Origin: JACPFJ01 sp041738275
GTDB taxonomy: Bacteria; Desulfobacterota; Desulfuromonadia; Geobacterales; Pseudopelobacteraceae
Direction: 5' to 3'
Length of the DNA: 30,618 nt
Assembly: GCA_041738275.1 (NCBI GenBank)
Contig: JBGSQD010000317.1
Coordinates: 1 to 30,618 of the forward strand
Part shown: in pieces, positions 8,198 to 15,335 of the stretch
How the letters are laid out: every line of letters begins with the position of its first letter
Position numbering within the stretch: position 1 is the stretch's first letter
The notes under the pieces: model-generated
Seen by the model: the letters and a program-made list of their open reading frames with translations, nothing else
What the model was told of the DNA's origin: nothing
The model's database searches: none
Made by a program: the position numbers and the translations under genes

Positions 8198-9709
8198 TTA
8201 GCGGGTTTCTCCGGTTACCGCGGATCCCTGTCCGCCACCCTCATTACCTGTCTGAAAGGTCATGACCAGTTTTTTCAACTGCTCCGACAGCTCCAGCAGT
8301 TGGTCGGTCACGCTGTTTGTCTGGTGGATGGAATCGGTGGCATAATGTACCCCCTGTTCGATGTCCTTGAGCGCCAAAACCACCTGACTGCTGGCAATCT
8401 GCTGCTGCTGCGTGGAAAGAGATATCTGGCGGGCGGCGCTGGTGGTTTCCTCCACACCGTCCACACTCTCGATCAGCATCACCACCGTATGGGATGCATA
8501 CTCCTGCCCCTCCTGGATCAGCATGAAACTCTTTTCCGAAGACATCACCAGACGATTCACCGAATCCAGAATCTCCGTAATTTTCCCTTCGATCTCAGCG
8601 GTCGACTCGACCACACTGTCTGCCAGACGACGGATCTCGACCGCCACTACGCCAAAACGCTTCCCAGCCTCCCCGGCGCTGGCCGCCTCAAGCGCTGCAT
8701 TGAACGCGATCAGCTTGGTCTGGTTGGCAATATTATTGATAATCTCCATAACCTTGTTTATTTCTTTCGACTTTTTACCCAGTTCCACGATCTCGCTCAG
8801 GTTTGCCTGGATGTTGTTGCTAATGTCATTAACCTTGAAGGTAAGGTTTTCAACCTCGGCAGCGCCGTTTTTAGTGTCTTCCAGTGTTTTGTCTGCCCGT
8901 TCCACCACACTCTGGCTATGCTGTGCTATCTGGCTCGCCGTAGAGGAGAACTCCTCCATTGTCGATGATATTTCCACCACCGAGCTGGATAGCTGGGTAG
9001 AAAATCCGGACTGCTGATCCATGGTCAACGCTATCGCTCCCACATGGGAATGGATTTTATCGGTTATCCCGGAGACCTTTCCAATGATGGGAAAAAGCGC
9101 CTTCCTCACTATAAGCCAGGTTATAAAGGCGAAGACAACGGCGATCACAGCCGTAATTATGAACATGATCGTTTGCAGTTGTTTGTAGGCGGCAAAATAA
9201 TCGCTTTCCTTTACTCCCACATACAGTACGCCGATAACTTCGCCCTTGCTGTTTTTGATCGGATCATATGCCGTAAAATAGGGGATATCCAGAATCTTCG
9301 CCTCTCCCCGGTATGGTTTGCCTTCCTTGACAACGGCATCATATGCCGCGCCTACCAGCTTGGTGTCGATCGCCCGGCTGCCATCTGGCTTAAGTACATT
9401 GGTTGAGACGCGCGTATCACCCATGAAAATGGTCGCCGTGCCACCAAATATTTCCTTGATCTTGTCGGGAAGTTCATAATTCCCGTTAATGACATAGCTG
9501 CCTGCCATTAATTTGCCGTCAGCGGTATGGAAATCACTCCCCTTGGCCTTGAGCAGCTCCCAGAACACCTTGAGAATACCTTCCTGAGAGACACTTGCCT
9601 GTCGGCGTATCTCGTTATGAATGCTGATGAAGGTGAAACAAGACGTGATTGCAATGGCCATCGTTATGATGATGACGTTTATCAGGACAAACTTGGTGGT
9701 CAATCTCAT
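8198..9709 (-). CDS. Methyl-accepting chemoreceptor with periplasmic single Cache domain
   Basis: This 503-residue protein has a transmembrane helix at about 7-30, a periplasmic Cache_3/Cache_2-like sensor at about 31-180 (GKPYRGEAKILD and ending VIGVLYVGV), and a second transmembrane helix at about 180-202. A cytoplasmic methyl-accepting signalling domain follows, with the conserved hairpin tip around 325-360 (IANQTKLIAFNAALEAASAGEAGKRF). I do not recognise a clear HAMP domain after the second helix. There is no C-terminal pentapeptide for CheR/CheB tethering, which fits the CheR having its own TPR module. The ligand cannot be read from sequence; Cache domains often bind small organic acids or amines. 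It is the only receptor in the operon and is likely its dedicated input. Confidence 0.95.
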   Translation of the reverse strand: MRLTTKFVLINVIIITMAIAITSCFTFISIHNEIRRQASVSQEGILKVFWELLKAKGSDFHTADGKLMAGSYVINGNYELPDKIKEIFGGTATIFMGDTRVSTNVLKPDGSRAIDTKLVGAAYDAVVKEGKPYRGEAKILDIPYFTAYDPIKNSKGEVIGVLYVGVKESDYFAAYKQLQTIMFIITAVIAVVFAFITWLIVRKALFPIIGKVSGITDKIHSHVGAIALTMDQQSGFSTQLSSSVVEISSTMEEFSSTASQIAQHSQSVVERADKTLEDTKNGAAEVENLTFKVNDISNNIQANLSEIVELGKKSKEINKVMEIINNIANQTKLIAFNAALEAASAGEAGKRFGVVAVEIRRLADSVVESTAEIEGKITEILDSVNRLVMSSEKSFMLIQEGQEYASHTVVMLIESVDGVEETTSAARQISLSTQQQQIASSQVVLALKDIEQGVHYATDSIHQTNSVTDQLLELSEQLKKLVMTFQTGNEGGGQGSAVTGETR

Positions 9710-9736
9710 GGTTATCTCCCTCTTCAGTATTGCGTA

Positions 9737-10156
9737 TCAGTTGATCACTGTCAGTTTTTGCTTCAAAAAAAGTTGAAAGTCCAACAGCAGCACCATAATG
9801 CCATTGACAGGAAGTATCCCCCATAGCCCCCTTCGCATGGCAAAGGGCTCCAGCAGTTCCGGAAACAAACGGATATCGTCCTGGCTGAATTCGGCGATAT
9901 CCTGCATTGAGTCGATAATAACCCGGTACGACTGCACGCCACCCGTTCTGATTGTTACAACTGTCGGCGATGCATACGATACTGTTGCATCTCCATATTC
10001 CAGCTCTTCGTGGAACCAGAACAGGTCCGCGGCTTGATCGCCATCATAGGCCCCTATTCCAGCCACCTGTTCGGCGTCGATACCGAAATGAACACCACCA
10101 ACAGAGAAAAGGAGCAGGTTTATCGAGGCGAGCTGTTGTTCGCCTTTGTCATTCAT
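9737..10156 (-). CDS. CheW-like protein, divergent
   Basis: This 139-residue protein is weakly CheW-like: an N-terminal beta hairpin (LLLFSVGGVHFGIDAEQVAGI), a central YRVIIDSMQDIAEF segment and a C-terminal LLLDFQLFL strand. It overlaps the stop of the preceding CheW gene by 4 bp (ATGA), so they are translationally coupled. It is much diverged and lacks the usual GxIxxRG loop, so it may bind kinase or receptor differently, or modulate rather than couple. It is the second of two CheW-type genes feeding one CheA. Confidence 0.72.
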   Translation of the reverse strand: MNDKGEQQLASINLLLFSVGGVHFGIDAEQVAGIGAYDGDQAADLFWFHEELEYGDATVSYASPTVVTIRTGGVQSYRVIIDSMQDIAEFSQDDIRLFPELLEPFAMRRGLWGILPVNGIMVLLLDFQLFLKQKLTVIN

Positions 10157-10671
10157 AGTGAAATAAGGTTCGCCAGCTTAGCGATATCGAGCAATGAAAT
10201 GGTTTCGCCACCATATTCAATCTCTCCGATCACCAGGTCGCGGGCCGCACCATTCAGGGTCGCAAGGGGTGGCTGTATCAGCCTTAGCGGAATATCCACC
10301 ACGTCTTCAATGGATTCGATCATCACACCGGAATGAAAATCTCCATGCACGGCCATTGCAATCAGGCAATTGCCGTGGTCACCTTTTTCTTCTCCAAGAA
10401 AATGGCGGAGGTCGATGACCGATTCGATATCGCCGCGTATATTGATGAGGCCGGGAAGATAATCAGGAAGGCAAGGGACCCAGGAGATATCGCAGGAGGG
10501 CAGTATTTCCCTGATATCCCTGCCGTAAAACGCAAAAAGGTTGACACCGCAAATAAAGATGACAACCTTGACACGTTCCTCCTCAACATCGACGACCTCT
10601 TTTGTACGCTGCCGTCTTTTGAGCTCATCCAGGATAAGTTCGCTTTTCGGTTTCTCGTCGGATGTCGACAT
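10153..10671 (-). CDS. cheW: Coupling protein CheW
   Basis: This 172-residue protein has a charged N-terminal extension (about 1-33) followed by a CheW domain: VVIFICGVNLFAFYGRDIREIL, the diagnostic loop LPGLINIRGDIESVIDLR (about 92-110) and a C-terminal GGETISLLDIAKL. CheW bridges receptor and CheA in the signalling array. It is the first gene of the minus-strand operon that runs to the left edge. The ATG at 10671 begins MSTSDEKPKS, and the region upstream (10672-10795) must hold the operon promoter. I could not identify a convincing -35/-10 or sigma-54 site there. Confidence 0.92.
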   Translation of the reverse strand: MSTSDEKPKSELILDELKRRQRTKEVVDVEEERVKVVIFICGVNLFAFYGRDIREILPSCDISWVPCLPDYLPGLINIRGDIESVIDLRHFLGEEKGDHGNCLIAMAVHGDFHSGVMIESIEDVVDIPLRLIQPPLATLNGAARDLVIGEIEYGGETISLLDIAKLANLISL

Positions 10672-10741
10672 GACGTGAGCCCCATAGCCGGTCCCAGTAA
10701 GCGACCGAGTTAATGAATAGATTTATCATACGATTTATATC

Positions 10742-10767
10742 AAAGCTGGCGGCAACAAACCAGCTTT
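10742..10767. other. Inverted repeat upstream of the chemosensory operon
   Basis: AAAGCTGG (10742-10749) and CCAGCTTT (10760-10767) are exact reverse complements separated by 10 bases. The element sits about 70 bp upstream of the first cheW start and just beyond the tRNA-Ala terminator. It has no T-run on either strand, so it is more likely an operator or a leader hairpin than a terminator. The function is unknown. Confidence 0.4.
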
Positions 10768-10794
10768 ATATTGAGTGTATAACCTAACAGATTG

Positions 10795-10833
10795 AAAAAA
10801 TAAAAGGGCTATGCATATAGGCATAACCCTTTG
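10795..10833 (-). terminator. Intrinsic terminator of tRNA-Ala
   Basis: On the minus strand a stem AAAGGGTTATGC/GCATAGCCCTTT with a short loop is followed by a T-rich run. It lies a few bases beyond the CCA end of the tRNA and should end its transcript before the chemosensory operon. Confidence 0.85.
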
Positions 10834-10839
10834 AATTAT

Positions 10840-10915
10840 TGGTGGAGATGAACGGGATCGAACCGTCGACCTATGCGTTGCGAACGCATCGCTCTCCCAG
10901 CTGAGCTACATCCCC
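10840..10915 (-). tRNA. tRNA-Ala (anticodon CGC)
   Basis: This 76-nt minus-strand cloverleaf has acceptor stem GGGGATG/CATCTCC containing the G3-U70 wobble that identifies alanine tRNA. The D arm is GCTC/GAGC, the anticodon stem ATGCG/CGCAT with loop TTCGCAA (anticodon CGC, codon GCG), and the T arm GACGG-TTCGATC-CCGTT. Discriminator A is followed by an encoded CCA. It is a single-gene unit with its own terminator. Confidence 0.97.
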
Positions 10916-11333
10916 GAACCGCCTGTTGCGGCCTGGCGTGTTAAACAAAAACCATTAAATACCATATATCACATCATTTAATATTTTCGCATCATAAATT
11001 ATAAGAAAAAACGGTTCAACCACGCTGTTTCCATTCTCAGGTATCAGAGCCGGCTCCCTCCTCAGCAGGTTTCTACAGCTGATTTCACCGGTTTTATGCA
11101 TGTATGTTTTTATCATACAGGCATATATAAAGATGGTGGCATAATCTAGCTGGCTGTAATAATTGAGTATTGCCGTCATACCTAGGCAACTCATGCCATT
11201 ATTGGTTGTATATATCTTCTATACTATTCCCCTTCCATGTTCACCAGCACGTTGACAACCAAACCAGCTATCTATTTTATTATCACCTGTAATAACAGCA
11301 TGTTTCAACCGGCACCACATTAAATTTTTCTTT
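10916..11333. other. AT-rich intergenic region without a convincing gene
   Basis: Between tRNA-Ala and the sigma-54 promoter I find no convincing coding region. A 79-codon open frame on the minus strand (10955-11194) lacks a ribosome site and recognisable features. The region must hold the tRNA promoter on its left. On its right it has imperfect inverted repeats that could be enhancer sites for the downstream sigma-54 promoter: TTGCC...GGCAA around 11170-11189, and TTGGTTGT (11202-11209) paired with ACAACCAA (11255-11262). Confidence 0.5.
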
Positions 11334-11349
11334 TGGCACGGCCGATGCA
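11334..11349 (+). promoter_or_regulatory. Sigma-54 (-24/-12) promoter for the small membrane protein operon
   Basis: TGGCACG-GCCG-ATGCA matches the RpoN consensus TGGCACG-N4-TTGCW in 11 of 12 specified positions, with the required 10 bases between the GG and GC dinucleotides. It lies about 100 bp upstream of the ATG at 11451 on the same strand. An enhancer-binding activator is needed; none is encoded adjacent. Confidence 0.8.
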
Positions 11350-11450
11350 ATATTAAAAAACAAAGAGTTCAGAAACAATCTTGGCTGCAAAATTAAAACG
11401 ACATGATTCACCGGACATAAAACAGATCGTACACAGAAAAGGAGATCGCC

Positions 11451-11702
11451 ATGAAAGCAAACCAGACTTTGACATCAGTATTCAGCGCAGTTGCCATCAG
11501 CCTCGCCACCAGCACCGCAGCCCTTGCATCCGGCGGCGCTACCAACAAGGTTTTCATAAGCGGTCCCCTGATCCTTCTGTTCCTTGGTTTTTGCGCCCTG
11601 GTGGTAGTTATCCAGTGCATCCCGGCCATAATAACCCTGTACGCTATGATCACCGGTGCCGCCAGCAACAAGGAAAAAGCTGCCGCCACTGCACGTCACT
11701 AA
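11451..11702 (+). CDS. Small exported/membrane protein, family unknown
   Basis: This 83-residue protein has a signal peptide (MKANQTLTSVFSAVAIS..., likely cut after A26 in AALA|SGG), one strongly hydrophobic segment at about 38-66 and a short charged tail rich in Lys and Ala. The ATG has a good AAAGGAGA site. I do not recognise the family. It is clearly related to the 84-residue protein at 22423-22677: both share a signal peptide ending ALA|SG and a membrane segment of the pattern LFxGFxxLxxxxQxxPAIxxLxxM. It is the first gene of a two-gene unit with a sigma-54 promoter and a strong terminator, so it is probably a condition-specific envelope component. Confidence 0.8.
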   Translation: MKANQTLTSVFSAVAISLATSTAALASGGATNKVFISGPLILLFLGFCALVVVIQCIPAIITLYAMITGAASNKEKAAATARH

Positions 11703-11779
11703 CAGATTCATTACAATAACTGCTGCTGATTTATTGGAAAACACTACATCAATCAAACCATTCGGAGAGGAGTCAGGTC

Positions 11780-11950
11780 ATGGGATTATTTTCATCTATA
11801 GGAGAAATCAAGGAAGTGTTCACCCTGGTAGATTATTACCAGTATATCAAAGGTGTTGAATATCTGATCTGTGTAGCCTTCTTCGTCGGTTTCCCAATGT
11901 TTTACCGCTACATCAACAAAACTGATGAAAGCCAGGACACAGGCCACTAG
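11780..11950 (+). CDS. Small membrane protein (56 residues), family unknown
   Basis: ATG at 11780 follows a GGAGAGGAG ribosome site, and TAG ends at 11950. The 56 residues start MGLFSSIGEIKEVFTLVDYY, contain one hydrophobic stretch (about 26-43, YLICVAFFVGFPMFYRY) and end in a polar tail. No signal peptide is evident, so it is probably a single-pass inner-membrane miniprotein. It lies 77 bp after the 83-residue gene and before a strong terminator, so the two are likely co-transcribed from the sigma-54 promoter. It may be an accessory subunit of a membrane complex; I cannot name the complex. Confidence 0.75.
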   Translation: MGLFSSIGEIKEVFTLVDYYQYIKGVEYLICVAFFVGFPMFYRYINKTDESQDTGH

Positions 11951-11989
11951 ATCATATTCCCCGTAACATTATTGCAAGTAAGTACATAC

Positions 11990-12028
11990 AGCACACACCG
12001 GGATCAAACGGTGTGTGCTTTTTTTTTT
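11990..12028 (+). terminator. Strong intrinsic terminator
   Basis: A perfect 11-bp stem AGCACACACCG/CGGTGTGTGCT with an 8-base loop is followed by a run of T. It ends the two-gene small membrane protein unit. Confidence 0.93.
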
Positions 12029-12196
12029 CATAGTATTACACCTCGGCTGATTGCTTTGAATTGAGGTAGCGACATTGGCGTCTTTACCCCATTTGCGGTA
12101 TACGTTGTTCCTAATAAGGTGACACGACAGCGAAGATCCGGCTGCATACAGCCTAATACCAGTTCAATAACAGGTGGTTATGATTATTTAATACAT

Positions 12197-12212
12197 TGGC
12201 ACGATGCCTGCT
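12197..12212 (+). promoter_or_regulatory. Sigma-54 (-24/-12) promoter for the Lys/Ala-rich exported protein
   Basis: TGGCACG-ATGC-CTGCT matches the RpoN consensus at 11 of 12 positions and keeps the GG-N10-GC spacing. Transcription would start near 12223, about 30 bp before the ATG at 12255, leaving room only for the GGAGGT ribosome site. Confidence 0.8.
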
Positions 12213-12254
12213 ATATATAAATATCTTAACCAATTTATTCTGGAGGTAGTACAA

Positions 12255-12476
12255 ATGAAAAAAGTTCTGTCCACAATCGTTGCCGCCCTCGTAGCACTGT
12301 CCTTCTCTGCCGTTGTTTTCGCTACTGAAGCTGCCAAGCCTGCTGCTGAGCCTGCTGCTCCTGCTGCTGACGTGAAAAAAGAAGTGAAAAAACCTGCTAA
12401 AAAAGTTAAAATGGCTAAAAAAGCTAAAAAAGAAGTGAAAAAAGAAGAAGCACCTGCTGCTCCTGCTGCGAAGTAA
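12255..12476 (+). CDS. Small exported Lys/Ala/Pro-rich low-complexity protein
   Basis: This 73-residue protein starts at ATG 12255 behind a perfect GGAGGT. A signal peptide (1-23, cut after VFA) precedes a mature part of only about 50 residues, made almost wholly of Ala-Pro-Glu blocks (PAAEPAAPAA) flanking a Lys-rich core (KKEVKKPAKKVKMAKKAKK). It has no Cys and no likely fold, and is very basic. It is a single-gene unit with its own sigma-54 promoter and terminator, so it is probably abundant under the inducing condition. Similar Lys/Ala/Pro tails resemble histone-like or cell-wall-binding segments, but with a signal peptide a periplasmic or surface polyanion-binding role is more plausible. 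The function is unknown. Confidence 0.85.
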   Translation: MKKVLSTIVAALVALSFSAVVFATEAAKPAAEPAAPAADVKKEVKKPAKKVKMAKKAKKEVKKEEAPAAPAAK

Positions 12477-12496
12477 TCTCTTTTTCACCTGTTTCA

Positions 12497-12529
12497 CAAA
12501 AAGCCGCGTCGCGAGATGCGGCTTTTTTT
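12497..12529 (+). terminator. Intrinsic terminator
   Basis: The stem AAAGCCGCGTC/GATGCGGCTTT (one G-T pair) with a GCGA loop is followed by a run of T, 20 bp after the stop of the Lys/Ala-rich gene. Confidence 0.93.
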
Positions 12530-12662
12530 ATTTCCTGCAATACTGTAATATGATCAAAAAATTGCAATTATCATACGAGATCACGAAGCACTCGAAGAAA
12601 AACAGCCAGTTATCAAATTACTCCCTACACCTTTTTTATTACATTCACTGATGGAGCATTTT

Positions 12663-13553
12663 ATGGAAGACCAGATGGTCCGCGCAATAAGCAGTGCCGG
12701 AGGAATTCGAGTGCTGGCCTGTAGTGCCGGGAAGCTTGCCCGAGATATTTGCTCAATGCAGCAGACATCTGCCACGGCGAGTATTGCTCTGGGACGAGGA
12801 TTGGCCGGTGGTGCACTGATGGGGGCATTGCTCAAGCAAGATCAACGGATTGCTTTAAAATTTGAAGGCAATGGACCGCTACGCAAATTGCTGATAGAGG
12901 CTGACAGCGATGGCGCTGTACGCGGATGTGTAGGCAATCCTGCTGCCGAGGCGGAACCGCTGAACAACAGCTGGAACGTACCCGGCATCCTCGGCAGGGC
13001 CGGCTTTCTGACCGTGACAAAGGATCTTGGGATGGGGGGCGAGGCCTACCGTGGCATGGTACAACTCCACTCCAGCGAGATCGGCGAGGACTTGGCATAT
13101 TACCTGACCGATTCTGAACAGACACCTTCTGCCGTGGGTGTGGCCGCAACCCTGGATGGGGAAGGCAAGGTCTCCGTGTGTGGCGGCTTCCTGGCGCAGG
13201 CGCTCCCCATGGCGAATGAAGCGGAGATTGAAGAAATAATGGCAAGGATTACTGCTCTTTCCTCCCTTTCCGGACTGTTGCAGGAGGGTGGCCCTAAAGC
13301 ATTGCTGGCTGAGATTTTTGGCAGCATCCCCTACACCTTGCTGGAGACCCACGACATCTTTTTCCGCTGCGGCTGCAGCCGCGAGAAGGTCGAACGCGCC
13401 CTGTTGTCACTCGGTTCGGAAGAACTGGCCGATATGGTTAAACAGGAAAATGGAAGCGAGATAACCTGCGAGTTCTGCCGGCAGACATATCGTTTTGAGG
13501 CTGCTGATCTCGAAAAATTGGCCGGACACTTCTCCTCTTCCTCCACCACCTGA
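12663..13553 (+). CDS. hslO: Redox-regulated chaperone Hsp33
   Basis: This 296-residue protein is counted from ATG 12663, chosen because TGGAG lies upstream at proper spacing and MEDQMVRAIS matches the usual Hsp33 N-terminus; an in-frame ATG at 12651 lacks a ribosome site. The N-terminal chaperone domain contains GNGPLRKLLIEAD and G-rich loops. The C-terminal redox switch has the zinc cysteines C236-x-C238 and C269-x-x-C272. Family role: under oxidative stress the zinc is lost, disulfides form and the protein becomes a holdase for unfolding proteins in the cytoplasm. It is followed 3 bp later by truA on the same strand. Confidence 0.96.
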   Translation: MEDQMVRAISSAGGIRVLACSAGKLARDICSMQQTSATASIALGRGLAGGALMGALLKQDQRIALKFEGNGPLRKLLIEADSDGAVRGCVGNPAAEAEPLNNSWNVPGILGRAGFLTVTKDLGMGGEAYRGMVQLHSSEIGEDLAYYLTDSEQTPSAVGVAATLDGEGKVSVCGGFLAQALPMANEAEIEEIMARITALSSLSGLLQEGGPKALLAEIFGSIPYTLLETHDIFFRCGCSREKVERALLSLGSEELADMVKQENGSEITCEFCRQTYRFEAADLEKLAGHFSSSSTT

Positions 13554-13556
13554 CAG

Positions 13557-14309
13557 ATGCGCACTATCAGACTGAGCATCGAATACGATGGTACCAATTA
13601 CGTCGGCTGGCAGACACAGCCGAATGGGCTGGCCGTACAGCAGGTCATTGAAGAGGCCCTCTTCCAACTCCTTGGTGAGAAGGTGAGCCTGCGGTCATCG
13701 GGACGCACTGATGCAGGTGTGCACGCCCGCTGTATGGCGGCAGCTTTCCAAACGTCAGCCAAGATGCCGCTACGAGCCTTCGTAGACGGCACCAACCGTT
13801 TTCTGCCTCCTGATATTGCCATCCTGGACGCGGTTGAGGTACCCACCGATTTCAACCCAATCCGTGATGCCCATGCCAAACATTACCGTTACACTGTTCT
13901 CACAACAGCATCACGTTCGCCTTTGCACCGTTTTCACTCCTGGCATGTAAAGGAACCGCTCGATATTGCTGCCATGAAAGCCGCTGCAGCCCGATTTGTC
14001 GGCAGGCACGACTTTGCTGCCTTCCGCGCATCCAATTGTGCAACAAAGACAAGCGTACGCAGGATTGATTCGGTGGATGTCAGCAAGGAAGGTGACTTCA
14101 TCGTCATCGACGTAGTCGGTGAGGGGTTTCTGAAAAACATGGTGCGAGTCATGGTGGGAACGCTGGTAGATATCGGCAAGGGGCGTTTTTCAGAGGAATA
14201 TGTGTCCTGGCTGCTGCTGGACCGGGACAGAAAAAAGGCCGGCGTGACGGCGCCGGCCTGTGGTTTATGCCTGATGAAGGTCTACTACCTGGATGGTGAA
14301 GCTGATTAA
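13557..14309 (+). CDS. truA: tRNA pseudouridine(38-40) synthase TruA
   Basis: This 250-residue enzyme isomerises uridines 38-40 of the tRNA anticodon arm to pseudouridine. The motif SSGRTDAGVHA holds the catalytic Asp (D52). The N-terminal IEYDGTNYVGWQ and the C-terminal FLKNMVRVMVGTLVDIGKG are typical. It starts 3 bp after the hslO stop with no strong ribosome site of its own, so translation may be coupled. It converges on the thioredoxin-like gene at 14330. Confidence 0.97.
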   Translation: MRTIRLSIEYDGTNYVGWQTQPNGLAVQQVIEEALFQLLGEKVSLRSSGRTDAGVHARCMAAAFQTSAKMPLRAFVDGTNRFLPPDIAILDAVEVPTDFNPIRDAHAKHYRYTVLTTASRSPLHRFHSWHVKEPLDIAAMKAAAARFVGRHDFAAFRASNCATKTSVRRIDSVDVSKEGDFIVIDVVGEGFLKNMVRVMVGTLVDIGKGRFSEEYVSWLLLDRDRKKAGVTAPACGLCLMKVYYLDGEAD

Positions 14310-14329
14310 AGCAAAATTCCTATCATATG

Positions 14330-14869
14330 CTATTTTTCCGCCAGCAGCTTTTTGACAAGATTTTCCATGGAAAACCTTATCTCGTCTGAAAATCCCCGGT
14401 ACACCTCGGCAACCTTCCCTTTTTTATCAATCACATACATCACCGGCACCGAGACAATACCATAATCATTCTGAATCTGCTGAGGGGCCAAAGCCACAGG
14501 GTAGTTGATATGGTATTCCTGAATGAATTCCTTCACCGCCCGTTCTCCGTCTTCGTCCATACTCTGGCCGAGGATCTGAAAACCTTGTTTGCCATATTTG
14601 CGGTTCATCTCCACAAGATGGGGGATGGATTGCTTACAGGGCGGGCACCAGGTGGTAAAGAAGTCAATCGCCAGCACATAACCACGGTAATTATCAAGTG
14701 AAACCGGTTGACCCGATGTGGTAATCACCTTAAAATTCGGAGCCGGCTGGCCAACCCTGACGGCAGCCAGGATGTGCGTGGGAAGCAGAACCACGATGGC
14801 AATCAGAACAACCAGTGCACATCCGTAAGCCGACCTGCAATGCTTTATCGCTCTAGAGTGCCTTGACAA
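14330..14869 (-). CDS. TlpA/ResA-like membrane-anchored thioredoxin
   Basis: This 179-residue protein has an N-terminal signal-anchor (about 14-35), then an AhpC/TSA-redoxin fold at about 38-178 with active site WCPPC (C75, C78) and cis-Pro in SVPV. It should act on the periplasmic side as a disulfide reductase, for example reducing apocytochrome c haem-binding cysteines as ResA/CcmG do. That fits the adjacent cytochrome-maturation gene ccsA, but the substrate is inferred. The start is TTG at 14869, overlapping the trxA coding end by 17 bp, with AGAGG upstream; no ATG is available nearby. It is co-transcribed with trxA. Confidence 0.88.
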   Translation of the reverse strand: MSRHSRAIKHCRSAYGCALVVLIAIVVLLPTHILAAVRVGQPAPNFKVITTSGQPVSLDNYRGYVLAIDFFTTWCPPCKQSIPHLVEMNRKYGKQGFQILGQSMDEDGERAVKEFIQEYHINYPVALAPQQIQNDYGIVSVPVMYVIDKKGKVAEVYRGFSDEIRFSMENLVKKLLAEK

Positions 14870-15182
14870 TAAGGGCCTCTAGCTGGGATTTGGGCACAGC
14901 GCCAACGATCTGATCGACAACAACACCACCCTTGAACAGGATCAGTGTCGGAATACCGCGAACACCGTATTTGCCAGGAGTAGCGGGGTTTTCGTCAACA
15001 TTGACCTTGCCGACCTTGATTTTTCCGGCATATTCATCAGCCACTGCATCAACGAGCGGGGCTATCGCCTTGCAGGGGGCACACCACGTTGCCCAGAAAT
15101 CAACCAATACCGGAATTTCTGATTGCAAAACCTCTCGGTCAAAATTTGCGTCGGTAAATGCCATTACCTTTTCACTGGCCAT
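14853..15182 (-). CDS. trxA: Thioredoxin
   Basis: This 109-residue cytoplasmic thioredoxin has active site WCAPC (C34, C37) and the GIPT cis-Pro loop, with the length of classic TrxA. The start at 15182 is supported by AAAGGAGA 8 bp upstream; a longer frame back to 15260 would run through the promoter. It reduces protein disulfides using thioredoxin reductase. It lies upstream of, and overlaps, the periplasmic thioredoxin gene, pairing cytoplasmic and periplasmic thiol control. Confidence 0.96.
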   Translation of the reverse strand: MASEKVMAFTDANFDREVLQSEIPVLVDFWATWCAPCKAIAPLVDAVADEYAGKIKVGKVNVDENPATPGKYGVRGIPTLILFKGGVVVDQIVGAVPKSQLEALIVKAL

Positions 15183-15219
15183 ACTCGTGTCTCCTTTGAG
15201 AATGTATCTATTTTCTTGA

Positions 15220-15247
15220 ATGATATACGAGGCAGGGAAAAAATCAA
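15220..15247 (-). promoter_or_regulatory. Sigma-70-type promoter for trxA
   Basis: On the minus strand TTGATT (-35) and TATCAT (-10) are separated by 16 bases. Transcription would begin near 15213, about 30 bp before the trxA ATG. Confidence 0.6.
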
Positions 15248-15335
15248 GCGCAAACTCCATTTAGGTCGTTTTGTTGAAATGCCTCTTCTAAAAGAGTATG
15301 CTGAGCACTGTTATTCTGAACAGGAGTTCGCGCGA

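Noticed and set aside
7214..8968. Long plus-strand open frame opposite cheB and the chemoreceptor
   Set aside because: It is antisense to two genes with intact family motifs, and its translation shows no recognisable domain, only His/Arg/Gly-rich composition expected from the opposite strand.
10955..11194. 79-codon minus-strand frame in the gap after tRNA-Ala
   Set aside because: There is no ribosome site, composition is atypical and nothing is recognisable; probably chance in AT-rich DNA.
10916..11333. Structured riboswitch such as a GEMM cyclic dinucleotide or cobalamin element
   Set aside because: I looked for the conserved core strings of these classes on both strands and did not find them; only short imperfect hairpins are visible.
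15123..15335. N-terminal extension of the sirohaem dehydrogenase frame
   Set aside because: It would overlap trxA and its promoter; the AGGAG-supported ATG at 15336 gives the normal family length and N-terminus.
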